Below, one piece after another: positions 27,361 to 35,918 of a stretch of DNA of 64,000 nucleotides (within the stretch, counting starts at the first letter, position 1; the number at the start of each line of letters is the position of its first letter). The stretch is from positions 1-64,000 of the forward strand of contig NZ_JNIJ01000011.1 of assembly GCF_000701345.1 (NCBI RefSeq). The letters are read 5' to 3'. The notes under the pieces are model-generated. The model saw only the letters and a program-made list of their open reading frames with translations. It was not told where the DNA came from and made no database searches. Source of the DNA: Bradyrhizobium sp. URHD0069 (lineage in GTDB: Bacteria > Pseudomonadota > Alphaproteobacteria > Rhizobiales > Xanthobacteraceae). A program made the position numbers and the translations under genes.

Positions 27361-28588
27361 AAGCGTTGCCGCCATTGCTACCGCGCTAGCGAAAGCCCAG
27401 ACCGAACTCTCCAATCCCGAGAAGGCGATGGTGGGAACGGTCTACAACGTCAGGTCAGACAGTCCGCAAAGCTTCCGCTACGCCTCACTGTCCAGCGGCC
27501 TGGACATCATCAGAAAGACCTTAGGCGGCCAGCAAATCGCGATCGCCCAGACCACCGACATTGATCGGGCCAACGGCATGGTCAACCTGACCACCACGCT
27601 CCTGCACACCTCGGGCGAGTGGATCTCCTCGGACTGGCCGGTGTGCCAGTTATCCGAGACATCCGCACCCCGACGGATGGGAGCAGCACTGACCTACGCC
27701 CGACGCTACGCACTGTTTACAATGGTGGGGATCGCTGGCGAGGATGATGTCGACGCCCCCGATCTCACCAACGACCAGCCACTGGGCGACAAGGCTGCGG
27801 ACGCTCGTCTTGCTCCCGGGTCCGGCGCTGAGCCGGCGCCCGCCCGTTCAAGCCGGTTCCGAACCGGCAACCCCGGCATCCCGCTTTCTCTGGAAAAGCT
27901 CGGTGTCGAGGAGTCCGCCGCGACCAGGGCGCAACTCATCCGGGAGATCGAAACCCTGCTGGAAGATGACCTGCAGCCTCGCGCGATAGCCATCCTGAAG
28001 GCCAAGAACCGCCTATCTGCGGATGACGCAAAGCTTGTCGAGGACGCCTTCGCGGGCAGGATGGCCCTGCAAGGCGCATTGCCGGATGCTTTGACGACGG
28101 TAACCGATCTAACACCACTCCAGCCGCCGCCAGCGCCGACGGATGCCGTCAAGCCGCTGCGGCCAAAGAGGCGCCCGAGAAAGGTCAAAGCCGCGCCCGA
28201 GCAATCTGCTGCGCCTCCGGTGCCGTCGAAACCAACCATCGATGACAATCCGTCGGCTTCAGCCGACGCTACTCCCGCCAAAATCCAAAAAAGCGAGCTC
28301 ACGATCAGCGAGCCCCGTCGGCATCGCGATAAAGCTCACCTCAAGTTTGTTGCATCGCAGCCGTGTCTGGTTTGCGGGAGAAGCCCCACTGACGCCCATC
28401 ATCTGCGATTTACCCAACCCCGCGCGATGGGGCGCAAGGTCAGCGACGAATTCACAGTACCTCTGTGCCGAGCCCATCACCGCGAAAACCATCGCTTTGG
28501 CGATGAGCAGGCCTGGTGGAGCAAACAGGCCATCGATCCTGTCGGAACGTCACGGGAGCTCTGGGTCTCGACCCGGCGCATCGAATAA
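27344..28588 (+). CDS. ERF-family single-strand annealing protein fused to an HNH-like zinc domain
   Basis: 414 residues from ATG 27344, set by GGAGG six bases upstream and overlapping the YqaJ gene by 17 bp. Residues about 1-150 are an ERF annealing domain (SVAAIATALAKAQTEL, YRYASLSSGLD-like core, RRMGAALTYARRYALFTMVGIAGEDD). A Pro/Ala/Lys-rich linker follows. Residues about 325-414 form a second domain with CLVCGRSPTDAHHLRF (Cys341, Cys344, paired His) and PLCRAHHRENH, an HNH/DUF968-like zinc fold. The protein may combine annealing with nicking or structure-specific cleavage. Domain identity is clear; nuclease activity is inferred. Confidence 0.82.
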   Translation: MHRSSESVAAIATALAKAQTELSNPEKAMVGTVYNVRSDSPQSFRYASLSSGLDIIRKTLGGQQIAIAQTTDIDRANGMVNLTTTLLHTSGEWISSDWPVCQLSETSAPRRMGAALTYARRYALFTMVGIAGEDDVDAPDLTNDQPLGDKAADARLAPGSGAEPAPARSSRFRTGNPGIPLSLEKLGVEESAATRAQLIREIETLLEDDLQPRAIAILKAKNRLSADDAKLVEDAFAGRMALQGALPDALTTVTDLTPLQPPPAPTDAVKPLRPKRRPRKVKAAPEQSAAPPVPSKPTIDDNPSASADATPAKIQKSELTISEPRRHRDKAHLKFVASQPCLVCGRSPTDAHHLRFTQPRAMGRKVSDEFTVPLCRAHHRENHRFGDEQAWWSKQAIDPVGTSRELWVSTRRIE

Positions 28589-28652
28589 AAACCGCCAAAA
28601 TATGCAGCGCCACCACGCGTCGTTTCCGTGCCGGCAATCGGGACCCATTCCA

Positions 28653-28709
28653 CACGGAATTGGAAACGCTGATGAGATTGCTGAGTTGAGGAAAGGCAAA
28701 GTGGTGTGA
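28653..28709 (+). pseudogene. C-terminal fragment of a second CaiB/BaiF CoA-transferase
   Basis: The last 18 codons read HGIGNADEIAELRKGKVV-stop. They match the end of the intact CoA-transferase at 25930 (FGFGADEIVALKQGKVV-stop) at roughly 60-65% of residues. No upstream part of such a gene remains; the ERF gene lies in its place. The base sequence differs, so it is a paralogue's tail, not a recent duplication. Confidence 0.7.
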
Positions 28710-28795
28710 CGCAAAGTTGATGCACGACGGCCCTGTGACAAGAAAAGCTTCGGAAATCCGGGGCCTTTTGGTAAGTCCAATGACGGCGGTACCGC

Positions 28796-28900
28796 TCAGT
28801 ATTTGGCGACCACTGGTCCCGACGTGAATTGATAGTTGAAGCCAGCGCGGACCACATGATCGCGGAAACTCACGCGGGTCTCGTCCGCCGTTCCACCTCG
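28796..28900 (-). pseudogene. C-terminal fragment of a porin-type outer-membrane protein
   Basis: On the minus strand 34 codons read ...TRVSFRDHVVRAGFNYQF plus a short tail and a TGA stop at 28796-28798. This is the final beta-strand pattern of Omp25/31-family barrels. The fragment begins at the stop codon of tctA, so the 5' part is gone. A degraded hairpin with T-rich ends follows at about 28738-28775 and may be the old terminator. Confidence 0.65.
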
Positions 28901-28901
28901 G

Positions 28902-30419
28902 CTAGCCGGCTGCCTTCGCCGGCCGCCACAGCCGTCCCATACTGCCGAACGCCTTATCGATCACCGGCCAGAACAGCAGCACGATCGCCAATGTCGTGAT
29001 CGAGCCGACCAGGCCGTTCGACCAGAACACCTTCATGTCGCCGCCGGAACCGATCATCGACAGCCGGAACGCATCCTCGGCGCGGTTGCCGAGCACCAGC
29101 GCCAAGGTGAACGGCGCTAAGGGAATGCCGATCTTCTTGAAGACATAACCGACGACGCCAAAGCCGAGCATCAGCCAGATGTCGAACATCGCGTTCTGGA
29201 TTGAATAGGCGCCAATGGCGCAGGACACCACGATCATCGGCGCAACAGCGGCGAACGGCACTCGCAGGATTGATGCAAAAATCGGCACCGTCGTAAGCAC
29301 AAGCACGAGGCCAACGACATTGCCCAGATACATCGAGGCGATCAGGCCCCACACGAAATCCTTATGCTCGACGAACAGCAGCGGGCCGGGGTTGAGGCCC
29401 CATACCATCAGCCCGCCGAGCAGGATCGCCGCGGTGCCGGAGCCTGGAATGCCCAGCGCCAGCATCGGCAGCAGCGCCGCGGTGCCGGAAGCGTGCGCCG
29501 CGGTTTCCGGCGCAAACACGCCCTCGATCCGGCCTTTGCCGAAACCCTCGGGGTCCTTGGAAAAGCGCTTGGCGAGATTATAGCCCATGAACGAGGCCGC
29601 GATCGCGCCGCCCGGCGTAATGCCGAGCCAGCAGCCGATGAATGACGAGCGCAGCAGCGTCACCCAGTATTTCGGCAGGTCTTTCCATACACTCAGTACC
29701 ACGCGCAGGCTGATCGCCGCGGCATGCCCGCGCAGCGCGAGACGCTCCTCCATGGTCAGCAGGATTTCACTGATTCCGAACAGCCCGATCACCGCGACGA
29801 GAAAATTGATGCCGCGCAACAGCTCGCCGGAGCCGAAGGTCATGCGCAGCTGGCCCGAGACGGTATCCATGCCGACGCCGGCCAGCAGCAGTCCGAGCGA
29901 CATCGAAATGACGGTCTTGTGCTTGGCCTCGCGCCCGAGCCCTACGAACGAGCAGAAGGTCAACAGGTAGACCGCAAAGAACTCCGGCGGTCCGAATTTC
30001 AGTGCGAATGACGAGATCATCGGCGCCAGAAACGTGATCAGGAGCACCGCGACCAGCGAGCCGATGAAGGAAGACGTGAACGCCGCAGTCAGCGCCTCGG
30101 CAGCCCTGCCCTGCTGCGCCATCGGATAGCCGTCGAACGTGGTCGCCACCGACCACGCCTCGCCGGGGATATTGAACAGGATCGAGGTGATGGCGCCGCC
30201 GAACAGCGCGCCCCAGTAGATGCACGATAGCATCACAATGGCGGAGGTCGGGTCCATGCTGAACGTCAGCGGCAGCAAGATCGCCACGCCGTTCGGGCCG
30301 CCGAGGCCCGGCAGCACGCCGACAAAAATGCCGAGCACCAGCCCGACCATCATCAGGACAAGCGTCTTCCACGTCAGCAGGACGGCAAAGCCGTGCATCA
30401 ATAGCCCGAAAGCTTCCAT
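28902..30419 (-). CDS. tctA: tripartite tricarboxylate transporter large membrane subunit TctA
   Basis: 505 residues from ATG 30419 (AGGGTAA nine bases upstream); the frame extends to 30497 but that would overlap tctB. About twelve membrane segments; GIFVGVLPGLGGPNGVAILLPLTF and the second half-repeat GITPGGAIAASFMGYNLAKR are the inverted TctA repeats with the PGxGG-type substrate signature. It imports a carboxylate with TctB and the periplasmic TctC, using the ion gradient. Gene order is tctC-tctB-tctA. Confidence 0.93.
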   Translation of the reverse strand: MEAFGLLMHGFAVLLTWKTLVLMMVGLVLGIFVGVLPGLGGPNGVAILLPLTFSMDPTSAIVMLSCIYWGALFGGAITSILFNIPGEAWSVATTFDGYPMAQQGRAAEALTAAFTSSFIGSLVAVLLITFLAPMISSFALKFGPPEFFAVYLLTFCSFVGLGREAKHKTVISMSLGLLLAGVGMDTVSGQLRMTFGSGELLRGINFLVAVIGLFGISEILLTMEERLALRGHAAAISLRVVLSVWKDLPKYWVTLLRSSFIGCWLGITPGGAIAASFMGYNLAKRFSKDPEGFGKGRIEGVFAPETAAHASGTAALLPMLALGIPGSGTAAILLGGLMVWGLNPGPLLFVEHKDFVWGLIASMYLGNVVGLVLVLTTVPIFASILRVPFAAVAPMIVVSCAIGAYSIQNAMFDIWLMLGFGVVGYVFKKIGIPLAPFTLALVLGNRAEDAFRLSMIGSGGDMKVFWSNGLVGSITTLAIVLLFWPVIDKAFGSMGRLWRPAKAAG

Positions 30420-30447
30420 GGACGAGTTACCCTGGTTTGCGCATGCG

Positions 30448-30990
30448 CTAGTAACCGAACGCTGCTTCGAGCGGCCCCTTCGGCATGATGACGTCAAAGG
30501 CGATATCGAAGGTCACGAACATGATGGCTGTGAACAGGAACGCCGTAAGTAGCGACTTCCACAACGCGATGCGCCCGACCATCCGCATGAAGCCGGCAAT
30601 CAACAGGAAGCTCGCGACATAAAGCCCAAGAAACTGCATGGCCAGGCAGAACAGCAGCGTCGGAACGAACACCTGCATGACTCGACGAAACTGGGCGCGA
30701 GTGACGAAGGTTTCCGAAGCCTCCTGGCGAGACAGGAAGGCGACAACGACCCCGTAGAGGCTGGCGCCGGCGAGAATCACCGATAGATAAAACGGAAAAT
30801 AGCCGGCCTGGGGGCCGGTTGCATCCCACGCGATGCCAGTGCGCCAGTTGTCATAGCCAAGCGTCAGCGCCAGCGCCACAAGCAGCAGCGAGACCGTGAC
30901 ATCGACAACACGGATGCTGGTTATGGCCGGGGAGTCGGCCTCCGGCGCGGTGGGATCGTCGACGACAATTTCAATTTCGGTATCGGACAT
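30448..30990 (-). CDS. tctB: tripartite tricarboxylate transporter small membrane subunit TctB
   Basis: 180 residues with four membrane segments after an acidic cytoplasmic N-terminus (MSDTEIEIVVDDPTAPEAD). WDATGPQAGYFPFYLSVIL is the TctB signature of G-AGYFP. It is the small partner of TctA in the inner membrane. It ends 28 bp before the tctA start. A large palindromic element lies between it and tctC. Confidence 0.9.
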   Translation of the reverse strand: MSDTEIEIVVDDPTAPEADSPAITSIRVVDVTVSLLLVALALTLGYDNWRTGIAWDATGPQAGYFPFYLSVILAGASLYGVVVAFLSRQEASETFVTRAQFRRVMQVFVPTLLFCLAMQFLGLYVASFLLIAGFMRMVGRIALWKSLLTAFLFTAIMFVTFDIAFDVIMPKGPLEAAFGY

Positions 30991-31050
30991 GGAGGCTTCG
31001 TTATCTGGGTTCGGCGGTTGTTTCGTTGAGCACCAGCAAAATCACCATTA

Positions 31051-31128
31051 TCATCCGCCACCGCAGTCTCGCATCGGGCAAGCCCGATGATAGGCTCGCG
31101 AAAAGCGAGACCCGGTGGCGGGGGATGA
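31051..31128. repeat. nested palindrome (REP-like) between tctC and tctB
   Basis: Outer arms TCATCCGCCACCG (31051-31063) and CGGTGGCGGGGGATGA (31113-31128) pair with a two-to-three base bulge. Inside are GTCTCGC/GCGAGAC (31066-31072 with 31105-31111) and CATCGGG-CAAG-CCCGATG (31072-31089). The transcript could fold as a branched structure that lowers tctB/tctA expression relative to the abundant binding protein or stabilises the tctC end. Confidence 0.72.
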
Positions 31129-31137
31129 CAGCATCAT

Positions 31138-32124
31138 CTACTTCGCCACGAACCCCGCTTCTGTCATCAGCGACTTGTTGAGCGCGTCGTCTTCCTCGAG
31201 GAATTTCAGCATGTCGTTGCCGGTCAGGAAGATCGGCTTCAGCGCCTGCTTTTCCATGTAGTCTTTGTATTCAGCCGTTTGCGTCACTTTCTGAAACAGG
31301 TCGACGTAGAATGCCTGCTGTTCAGGGGTGACCTTGCCGGGCAGAAACATGGCGCGCAGCATCAGATATTGTATGTCGAGGCCCTCTTCCTTGCAGGTCG
31401 GGATATCATTCCACGACTGCGTTTCGGTCACCTTGGTCTTGTAGGAAATCCGCTCCTTGTCGAAGACGCAGAGCGCGCGAACCTGGCCGGCGCGCCAGAC
31501 CTCGAGATTTTCGCTGGGGTTGTTGACGTTGGATTCGCTATGGTTGCCCACAAGTTGGGTCGCCGCTTCGCCACCGGACTTGTAGGGCAGATACGAGAAT
31601 TTCGCGCCGGTCTTCTGCTCCATGAACACCGTGAGAACGTGATCCTCGCGCTTCGACCCAGTGCCGCCCATCTTGAATGGCGAACTGGCTGCCTTGGCGG
31701 CGGCAATGAATTCCTTGACCGTCTTCGGCCCAGCCGCATTGTCCCACAGTACGAACTGGTCTAGCGCGACGACCGAGACCGGCGTCAGCTCGCGCCAGTT
31801 GAACGGAATCTTCGCCGACAGCGGCAGCATATAGATCAATGAATAGGCGATCAGCACCTTGTTGGGGTCGCCTTCGCTGGATTTCATGTAGATCAGCGCT
31901 TCGGCGCCGGACGCCCCGCCCTTGAGCGACACGACCATCGGCTGCTTCATCAGATTGTTTTTCTGAATCGCGGCCTGCATCATGCGCGCCATCTGGTCGG
32001 AGGCGCCGCCGGCCCCGGCCGCGACCACAATCTCAACGGGCTTGGTCGGCTCCCAGGCGGCGATCGCCGGCGCGCTCGCCAGCAGGCCCGTCAGAGCAGC
32101 GGCGGCTTTCAGGATGTTTTGCAC
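31138..32124 (-). CDS. tctC: periplasmic tricarboxylate-binding receptor TctC (Bug family)
   Basis: 328 residues with the signal peptide MQNILKAAAALTGLLASAPAIA. The mature start WEPTKPVEIVVAAGAGGASDQMARM is the Bug/TctC carboxylate-binding loop. It captures the organic acid in the periplasm for TctAB. It is first of the minus-strand tctCBA operon, about 160 bp downstream of the enoyl-CoA hydratase gene. The ligand cannot be read from sequence. Confidence 0.9.
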   Translation of the reverse strand: MQNILKAAAALTGLLASAPAIAAWEPTKPVEIVVAAGAGGASDQMARMMQAAIQKNNLMKQPMVVSLKGGASGAEALIYMKSSEGDPNKVLIAYSLIYMLPLSAKIPFNWRELTPVSVVALDQFVLWDNAAGPKTVKEFIAAAKAASSPFKMGGTGSKREDHVLTVFMEQKTGAKFSYLPYKSGGEAATQLVGNHSESNVNNPSENLEVWRAGQVRALCVFDKERISYKTKVTETQSWNDIPTCKEEGLDIQYLMLRAMFLPGKVTPEQQAFYVDLFQKVTQTAEYKDYMEKQALKPIFLTGNDMLKFLEEDDALNKSLMTEAGFVAK

Positions 32125-32266
32125 GTGTTTCTCCCTCTATCTTTTTTGAAGCCCAACATTGCCGGGCGCGTTCGTGGCGTCATTGTGCTAACTAAGGATC
32201 GTGGGTTCAAGCAGGTCATAGCGCCAAGCGTTATGACTTTCGCAGGGGTTCTCAGGCAGTGAGCGT

Positions 32267-32302
32267 CTACTTTCCCTTCCAGGTCTATTTTCCCTTCCAG
32301 TT
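32267..32302. repeat. 18-bp tandem duplication spanning a stop codon
   Basis: Units 32267-32284 and 32285-32302 differ at about three positions. On the minus strand they read NWKGK-stop and then TWKGK-stop, so the last codons of the enoyl-CoA hydratase gene are repeated just after its stop. Confidence 0.8.
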
Positions 32303-33082
32303 AGGTGTACGCTTGTTGAGGAAGGCATCCATTCCCTCGCGAAAATCTTCGCTCATGTAGGCGCGAAGGATCAAATCCTCACCCTCGTCGCGCGACAATG
32401 TCCGCCGGATACGGCGCACCGCCTCCTTGGTGACTTCAAGCGTGATCGGCGCGTGGCCAGCAACCAGCTTTGCGGTTTCGTCGGCGCGGCGCTGCAGGGT
32501 TGCGACGTCAGGCACTATTTCATTGAGCAGCCCTAGCGTCAGCGCTTCCGGCGCCTCGATCAGCCGAGCTGTAAAAATCAGATCCTTGGTCCGCGCCGGC
32601 CCGATCAGCGAAGTGAGCCGACTGATGTTGGACATCGACAGGCAATTGCCGAGCGTCCGCGCGATCGGAAAGCCGATCCGTGTCGCCTCTGTACCGATCC
32701 GGATGTCACAACAGGCGGCGATCCCCGCCCCGCCGCCGGTGCAGGCTCCGGCAATGGCAGCGATCGTCGGCACCCTGACCTGTTCGAGCGCACCCAGCAC
32801 GCGATCGATGCGCGCCTCATAATCGAGCGCATCCTGCGACGTCTTAAAGGCGCGGAATTGCGAGATGTCGGTGCCCGAGGCAAACGCCTTGTCGCCGGTG
32901 CCGGTCAGGATCATCGCCTTGATCGAGCGGTCGGCGTTGACGGTCTCGCAGATGGCCGCCATACGCTCGTACATCGCAAATGTCAGCGCGTTGCGCGCTT
33001 GCGGACGGTTGAAGGTCAGCCGGGCGATGCCGTCCTCAACATCGTAGATCAGGTCGTCAGTCGCCGTTGCTAGGGCGTTCAT
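32285..33082 (-). CDS. enoyl-CoA hydratase/isomerase (crotonase) family
   Basis: 265 residues from ATG 33082; a GTG at 33106 is also possible. The crotonase core is visible: FNRPQARNALTFAMYERM, the oxyanion-hole segment KAFASGTDISQF, and IAGACTGGGAGIAACCDIRIG. The usual second catalytic Glu region reads FPIARTLGNCLS. The C-terminus FREGMDAFLNKRTPNWKGK is typical. It hydrates or isomerises an enoyl-CoA, or acts as a hydrolase, and may process the CoA ester made by the CaiB-type transferase. It is upstream of tctC on the same strand. Confidence 0.9.
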   Translation of the reverse strand: MNALATATDDLIYDVEDGIARLTFNRPQARNALTFAMYERMAAICETVNADRSIKAMILTGTGDKAFASGTDISQFRAFKTSQDALDYEARIDRVLGALEQVRVPTIAAIAGACTGGGAGIAACCDIRIGTEATRIGFPIARTLGNCLSMSNISRLTSLIGPARTKDLIFTARLIEAPEALTLGLLNEIVPDVATLQRRADETAKLVAGHAPITLEVTKEAVRRIRRTLSRDEGEDLILRAYMSEDFREGMDAFLNKRTPNWKGK

Positions 33083-33130
33083 CGTTCGCTCATTCTGCTC
33101 TTGCACGCGTCGGAAAGATTCATACTCAAC

Positions 33131-34336
33131 TTAAGCAACCGCGGCGGTTGATTTGGACATCGCGACCACGTCGCGTCCTTTCAGAACTTCCATGGCGGCG
33201 AGCACTCCGCCGCTGCGATACGGCACCCTGGCGAGATCGAGACCCATTTCGATACCCGACAGCGTGCCCATCAGCATCAGATCGTTGAAATGCCCGATAT
33301 GGCCGATTCGGAACGCCTTGCCCTTGATCTTGTTAAGGCCGGTGCCGAGCGACATATCGAAATTCTCGAGCACCACTTTCCGGAAATTGTCGGCGTCATG
33401 GCCCTCCGGCATCACCACGCCGGTGAGCGCCGGCGAATGGGCATGTGGATCCTGGCATTGCGTTTCCAGTCCCCACGCTTTCACGGCCGCGCGCGTCGCC
33501 GCGCTGTGGCGCTTGTGCCGCGCGAAGACATTGTCGAGCCCCTCTTCCTCGAGCATGGCAATAGCTTCTTTCAAGCCGAAGAGAAGGTTGACCGCCGGGG
33601 TGTAGGGCCAGGTGCCCGCCTTGTTGATAGCAATGACTTCCTGCCAATCCCAATACGACCGCATCGACGGGTTGGCCTTCGCCACCGCGAGCGCCTTTTC
33701 CGACACCGCATTGAAGCCGAGGCCCGGTGGCAGCATCAGCCCTTTTTGCGAACCGGCAACAGACACGTCGATGCCCCAGGCGTCGTGTTCGTATTCCAGT
33801 GAACCGAGGCCGGAAATGGTATCGACCATCAAGAGCGCCGGATGCTTGACGCGATCCATGGCCTTGCGGACTTCGAGTGGATGGGTGACGCAGCCGGTCG
33901 ATGTCTCGTTGTGCACGATCATCACGGCCTTGATTTGGTGCTGGCGATCGGCAGCAAGCCGCGCCTCGATCTGCTCCAGATCAGCCCCGCGCCGCCAGTC
34001 GCCGGCCAAAAAATCGACGTCCAGCTTGAATTTATCGGCGATGCCGTGCCACAGCACAGCGAACTGACCAGTCTCGGCCATCAATACCTTGTCGCCAGCC
34101 AACAGCGTATTCACGATCGCGGCTTCCCATGCACCAGTCCCCGACGACGGATAGATGATCACCGGCTGCTTGGTGCGAAACACGCGTTGCAAGGCCGCCA
34201 GCACCGCAAAACCAATCTCGGCGAATTCAGGACCTCGATGATCCATGGTGGGCATGTCCATGGCCCGGAGCACCCGGTCAGGTATGTTGGTCGGTCCTGG
34301 AATCTGAAGGAAATGCCTTCCAGTATGCACGGTCAT
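33131..34336 (-). CDS. class V aminotransferase, serine/alanine-glyoxylate type (copy 1)
   Basis: 401 residues from ATG 34336 with GGAAGGA six bases upstream; the longer open frame is not needed. HFLQIPGPTNIPDRVL, MIVHNETSTGCVTHP and VAGSQKGLMLPPGLGF (PLP-binding Lys198) are the SGAT/AGAT signatures. It converts glyoxylate to glycine with serine or alanine as amino donor; the related PucG uses ureidoglycine. It lies downstream of a paralogue and upstream of the enoyl-CoA hydratase. Confidence 0.9.
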   Translation of the reverse strand: MTVHTGRHFLQIPGPTNIPDRVLRAMDMPTMDHRGPEFAEIGFAVLAALQRVFRTKQPVIIYPSSGTGAWEAAIVNTLLAGDKVLMAETGQFAVLWHGIADKFKLDVDFLAGDWRRGADLEQIEARLAADRQHQIKAVMIVHNETSTGCVTHPLEVRKAMDRVKHPALLMVDTISGLGSLEYEHDAWGIDVSVAGSQKGLMLPPGLGFNAVSEKALAVAKANPSMRSYWDWQEVIAINKAGTWPYTPAVNLLFGLKEAIAMLEEEGLDNVFARHKRHSAATRAAVKAWGLETQCQDPHAHSPALTGVVMPEGHDADNFRKVVLENFDMSLGTGLNKIKGKAFRIGHIGHFNDLMLMGTLSGIEMGLDLARVPYRSGGVLAAMEVLKGRDVVAMSKSTAAVA

Positions 34337-34583
34337 GTAGCGTCCTTCCGGGCGAGATCTTTGCGATAGCGGCGCCCGGATAACACTTTTTGACAGGCTT
34401 GTCCCCCTGCCAGGCACAAGCCTAGCGTTGGTCCGCGGCACCTCTATTGCTGCGGCATCACCGCCGCTCATCGCACCGCACCATGGGCACCTTTCAAGCG
34501 AAATCGCATTTTTCGTCCTCCCGGACAGTCCGCCTATGCTCGGATCTGCTTGTCGCCCCGAACCGATGCGCACGACCAGTTGC

Positions 34584-35792
34584 TTAGTTCGATATAACCT
34601 TGAGTTGCGCCGACACGTTGGACTGGGTGCGCTCCTCGAGAACGGTCATCGCCGCCGCCACGCCGCCGGCACGGTGCGGCACGCCGGCAAGGGACAATCC
34701 CATCTCGACCCCGGTCAGCGCGCCTAACAGGGTGAGTTCGTTGCATTCACCGAGATGACCGATGCGAAACACTTTGCCGGAGAGCTTCGACAGTCCGGAA
34801 CCCAGCGACATGTTGTAATTGTCGAGCACAGTCTTCCGGAACTGGTCGGCGTCGTGTCCCGGCGGCATCAGCACAGCCGTCAGCACCGGCGAATATTCGG
34901 CCGGCTCAAGACACAACACTTCGAGGCCCCAATGCGCGACGGCGGCGCGAGTGGCGGTCGCGAGGCGCTTATGGCGGGCGAATACCGCTTCCAACCCTTC
35001 CTCAAACAACATCGCGATGGCTTCGCGCAGGCCGTAGAGCAGGTTTGTGGCTGGCGTGTAGGGGAAGAAGCCAGCCGCATTGGGCTTCAGCATCTCTTCC
35101 CAGTCCCAGTAGGACCGCGGCATCTTGTTGGTCTTGGCCGCGGCGCGGGCCTTCTCCGAGATCGCGTTGAAGCCGAGCCCCGGCGGCAGCATGAATCCCT
35201 TTTGCGAGCAGCTGACGCTGACGTCGACCTTCCACTCATCGTGGCGGTAATCGATCGAGCCCAGCGAGGAGATCGTATCGACAAGCAGCAGCGCGGGATG
35301 GCCGACCTTGTCCATCGCAGTGCGGATGTCGCCGACGCGACTGGTCACCCCCGTGGAGGTTTCGTTGTGCACCACCATGACGGCCTTGATGGCATGCGAT
35401 GAATCCTGCGCGAGCCTGGCTTCAATCGCCGCGGGCTCCGCGCCGTGGCGCCAGTCGCCGGGCATGAAGTCCACCTCGATGCCCCAGCGCGCTGCCATCT
35501 GCCGCCACAAGGTGGCGAAATGGCCAGTCTCCACCATCAAGACCTTGTCGCCGGGTGAGAGAGTGTTGACGATCGCGGCCTCCCAGGCGCCCGTACCCGA
35601 GGATGGAAAGATGATGACCGGTCCGGACGTCTTGAAGATTTTCCGGCTGCCTTCGAAAACCGCTTTTGCCAGTTCAGAAAATTCCGAACTGCGGTGATCG
35701 ATCACGGGCATGTCCATCGCCCGGAGCACGCGATCCGGAACGGGGCTCGGGCCGGGTATCTGAAGGAAGTGGCGTCCCTGATGCTTGGTCAT
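34584..35792 (-). CDS. class V aminotransferase, serine/alanine-glyoxylate type (copy 2)
   Basis: 402 residues from ATG 35792 with GGAGG upstream. It aligns end to end with its neighbour: HFLQIPGPSPVPDRVL, MVVHNETSTGVTSRV and VSCSQKGFMLPPGLGF, with the PLP Lys again at residue 198. It has the same predicted fold and reaction class. The gene is divergent from a GntR regulator 126 bp away. The two copies differ enough that they likely arose by old duplication and may have different amino donors or form a heteromer (inference). Confidence 0.9.
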   Translation of the reverse strand: MTKHQGRHFLQIPGPSPVPDRVLRAMDMPVIDHRSSEFSELAKAVFEGSRKIFKTSGPVIIFPSSGTGAWEAAIVNTLSPGDKVLMVETGHFATLWRQMAARWGIEVDFMPGDWRHGAEPAAIEARLAQDSSHAIKAVMVVHNETSTGVTSRVGDIRTAMDKVGHPALLLVDTISSLGSIDYRHDEWKVDVSVSCSQKGFMLPPGLGFNAISEKARAAAKTNKMPRSYWDWEEMLKPNAAGFFPYTPATNLLYGLREAIAMLFEEGLEAVFARHKRLATATRAAVAHWGLEVLCLEPAEYSPVLTAVLMPPGHDADQFRKTVLDNYNMSLGSGLSKLSGKVFRIGHLGECNELTLLGALTGVEMGLSLAGVPHRAGGVAAAMTVLEERTQSNVSAQLKVISN

Positions 35793-35918
35793 GATTTCCT
35801 CCATCCCACGCCTGCCTGCTGCTATGGTCCATATTGCATTCAATTCTTTCGGGTTCAATCAATTTATGCGTTCAAATTTTTGTCGACGTTCCGCCTTTTG
35901 GGCATTATCGTTCGCCTA

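Noticed and set aside
32285..34336. Operon fusion of enoyl-CoA hydratase and aminotransferase
   Set aside because: Each has its own start and stop, so they are separate genes on the same strand.
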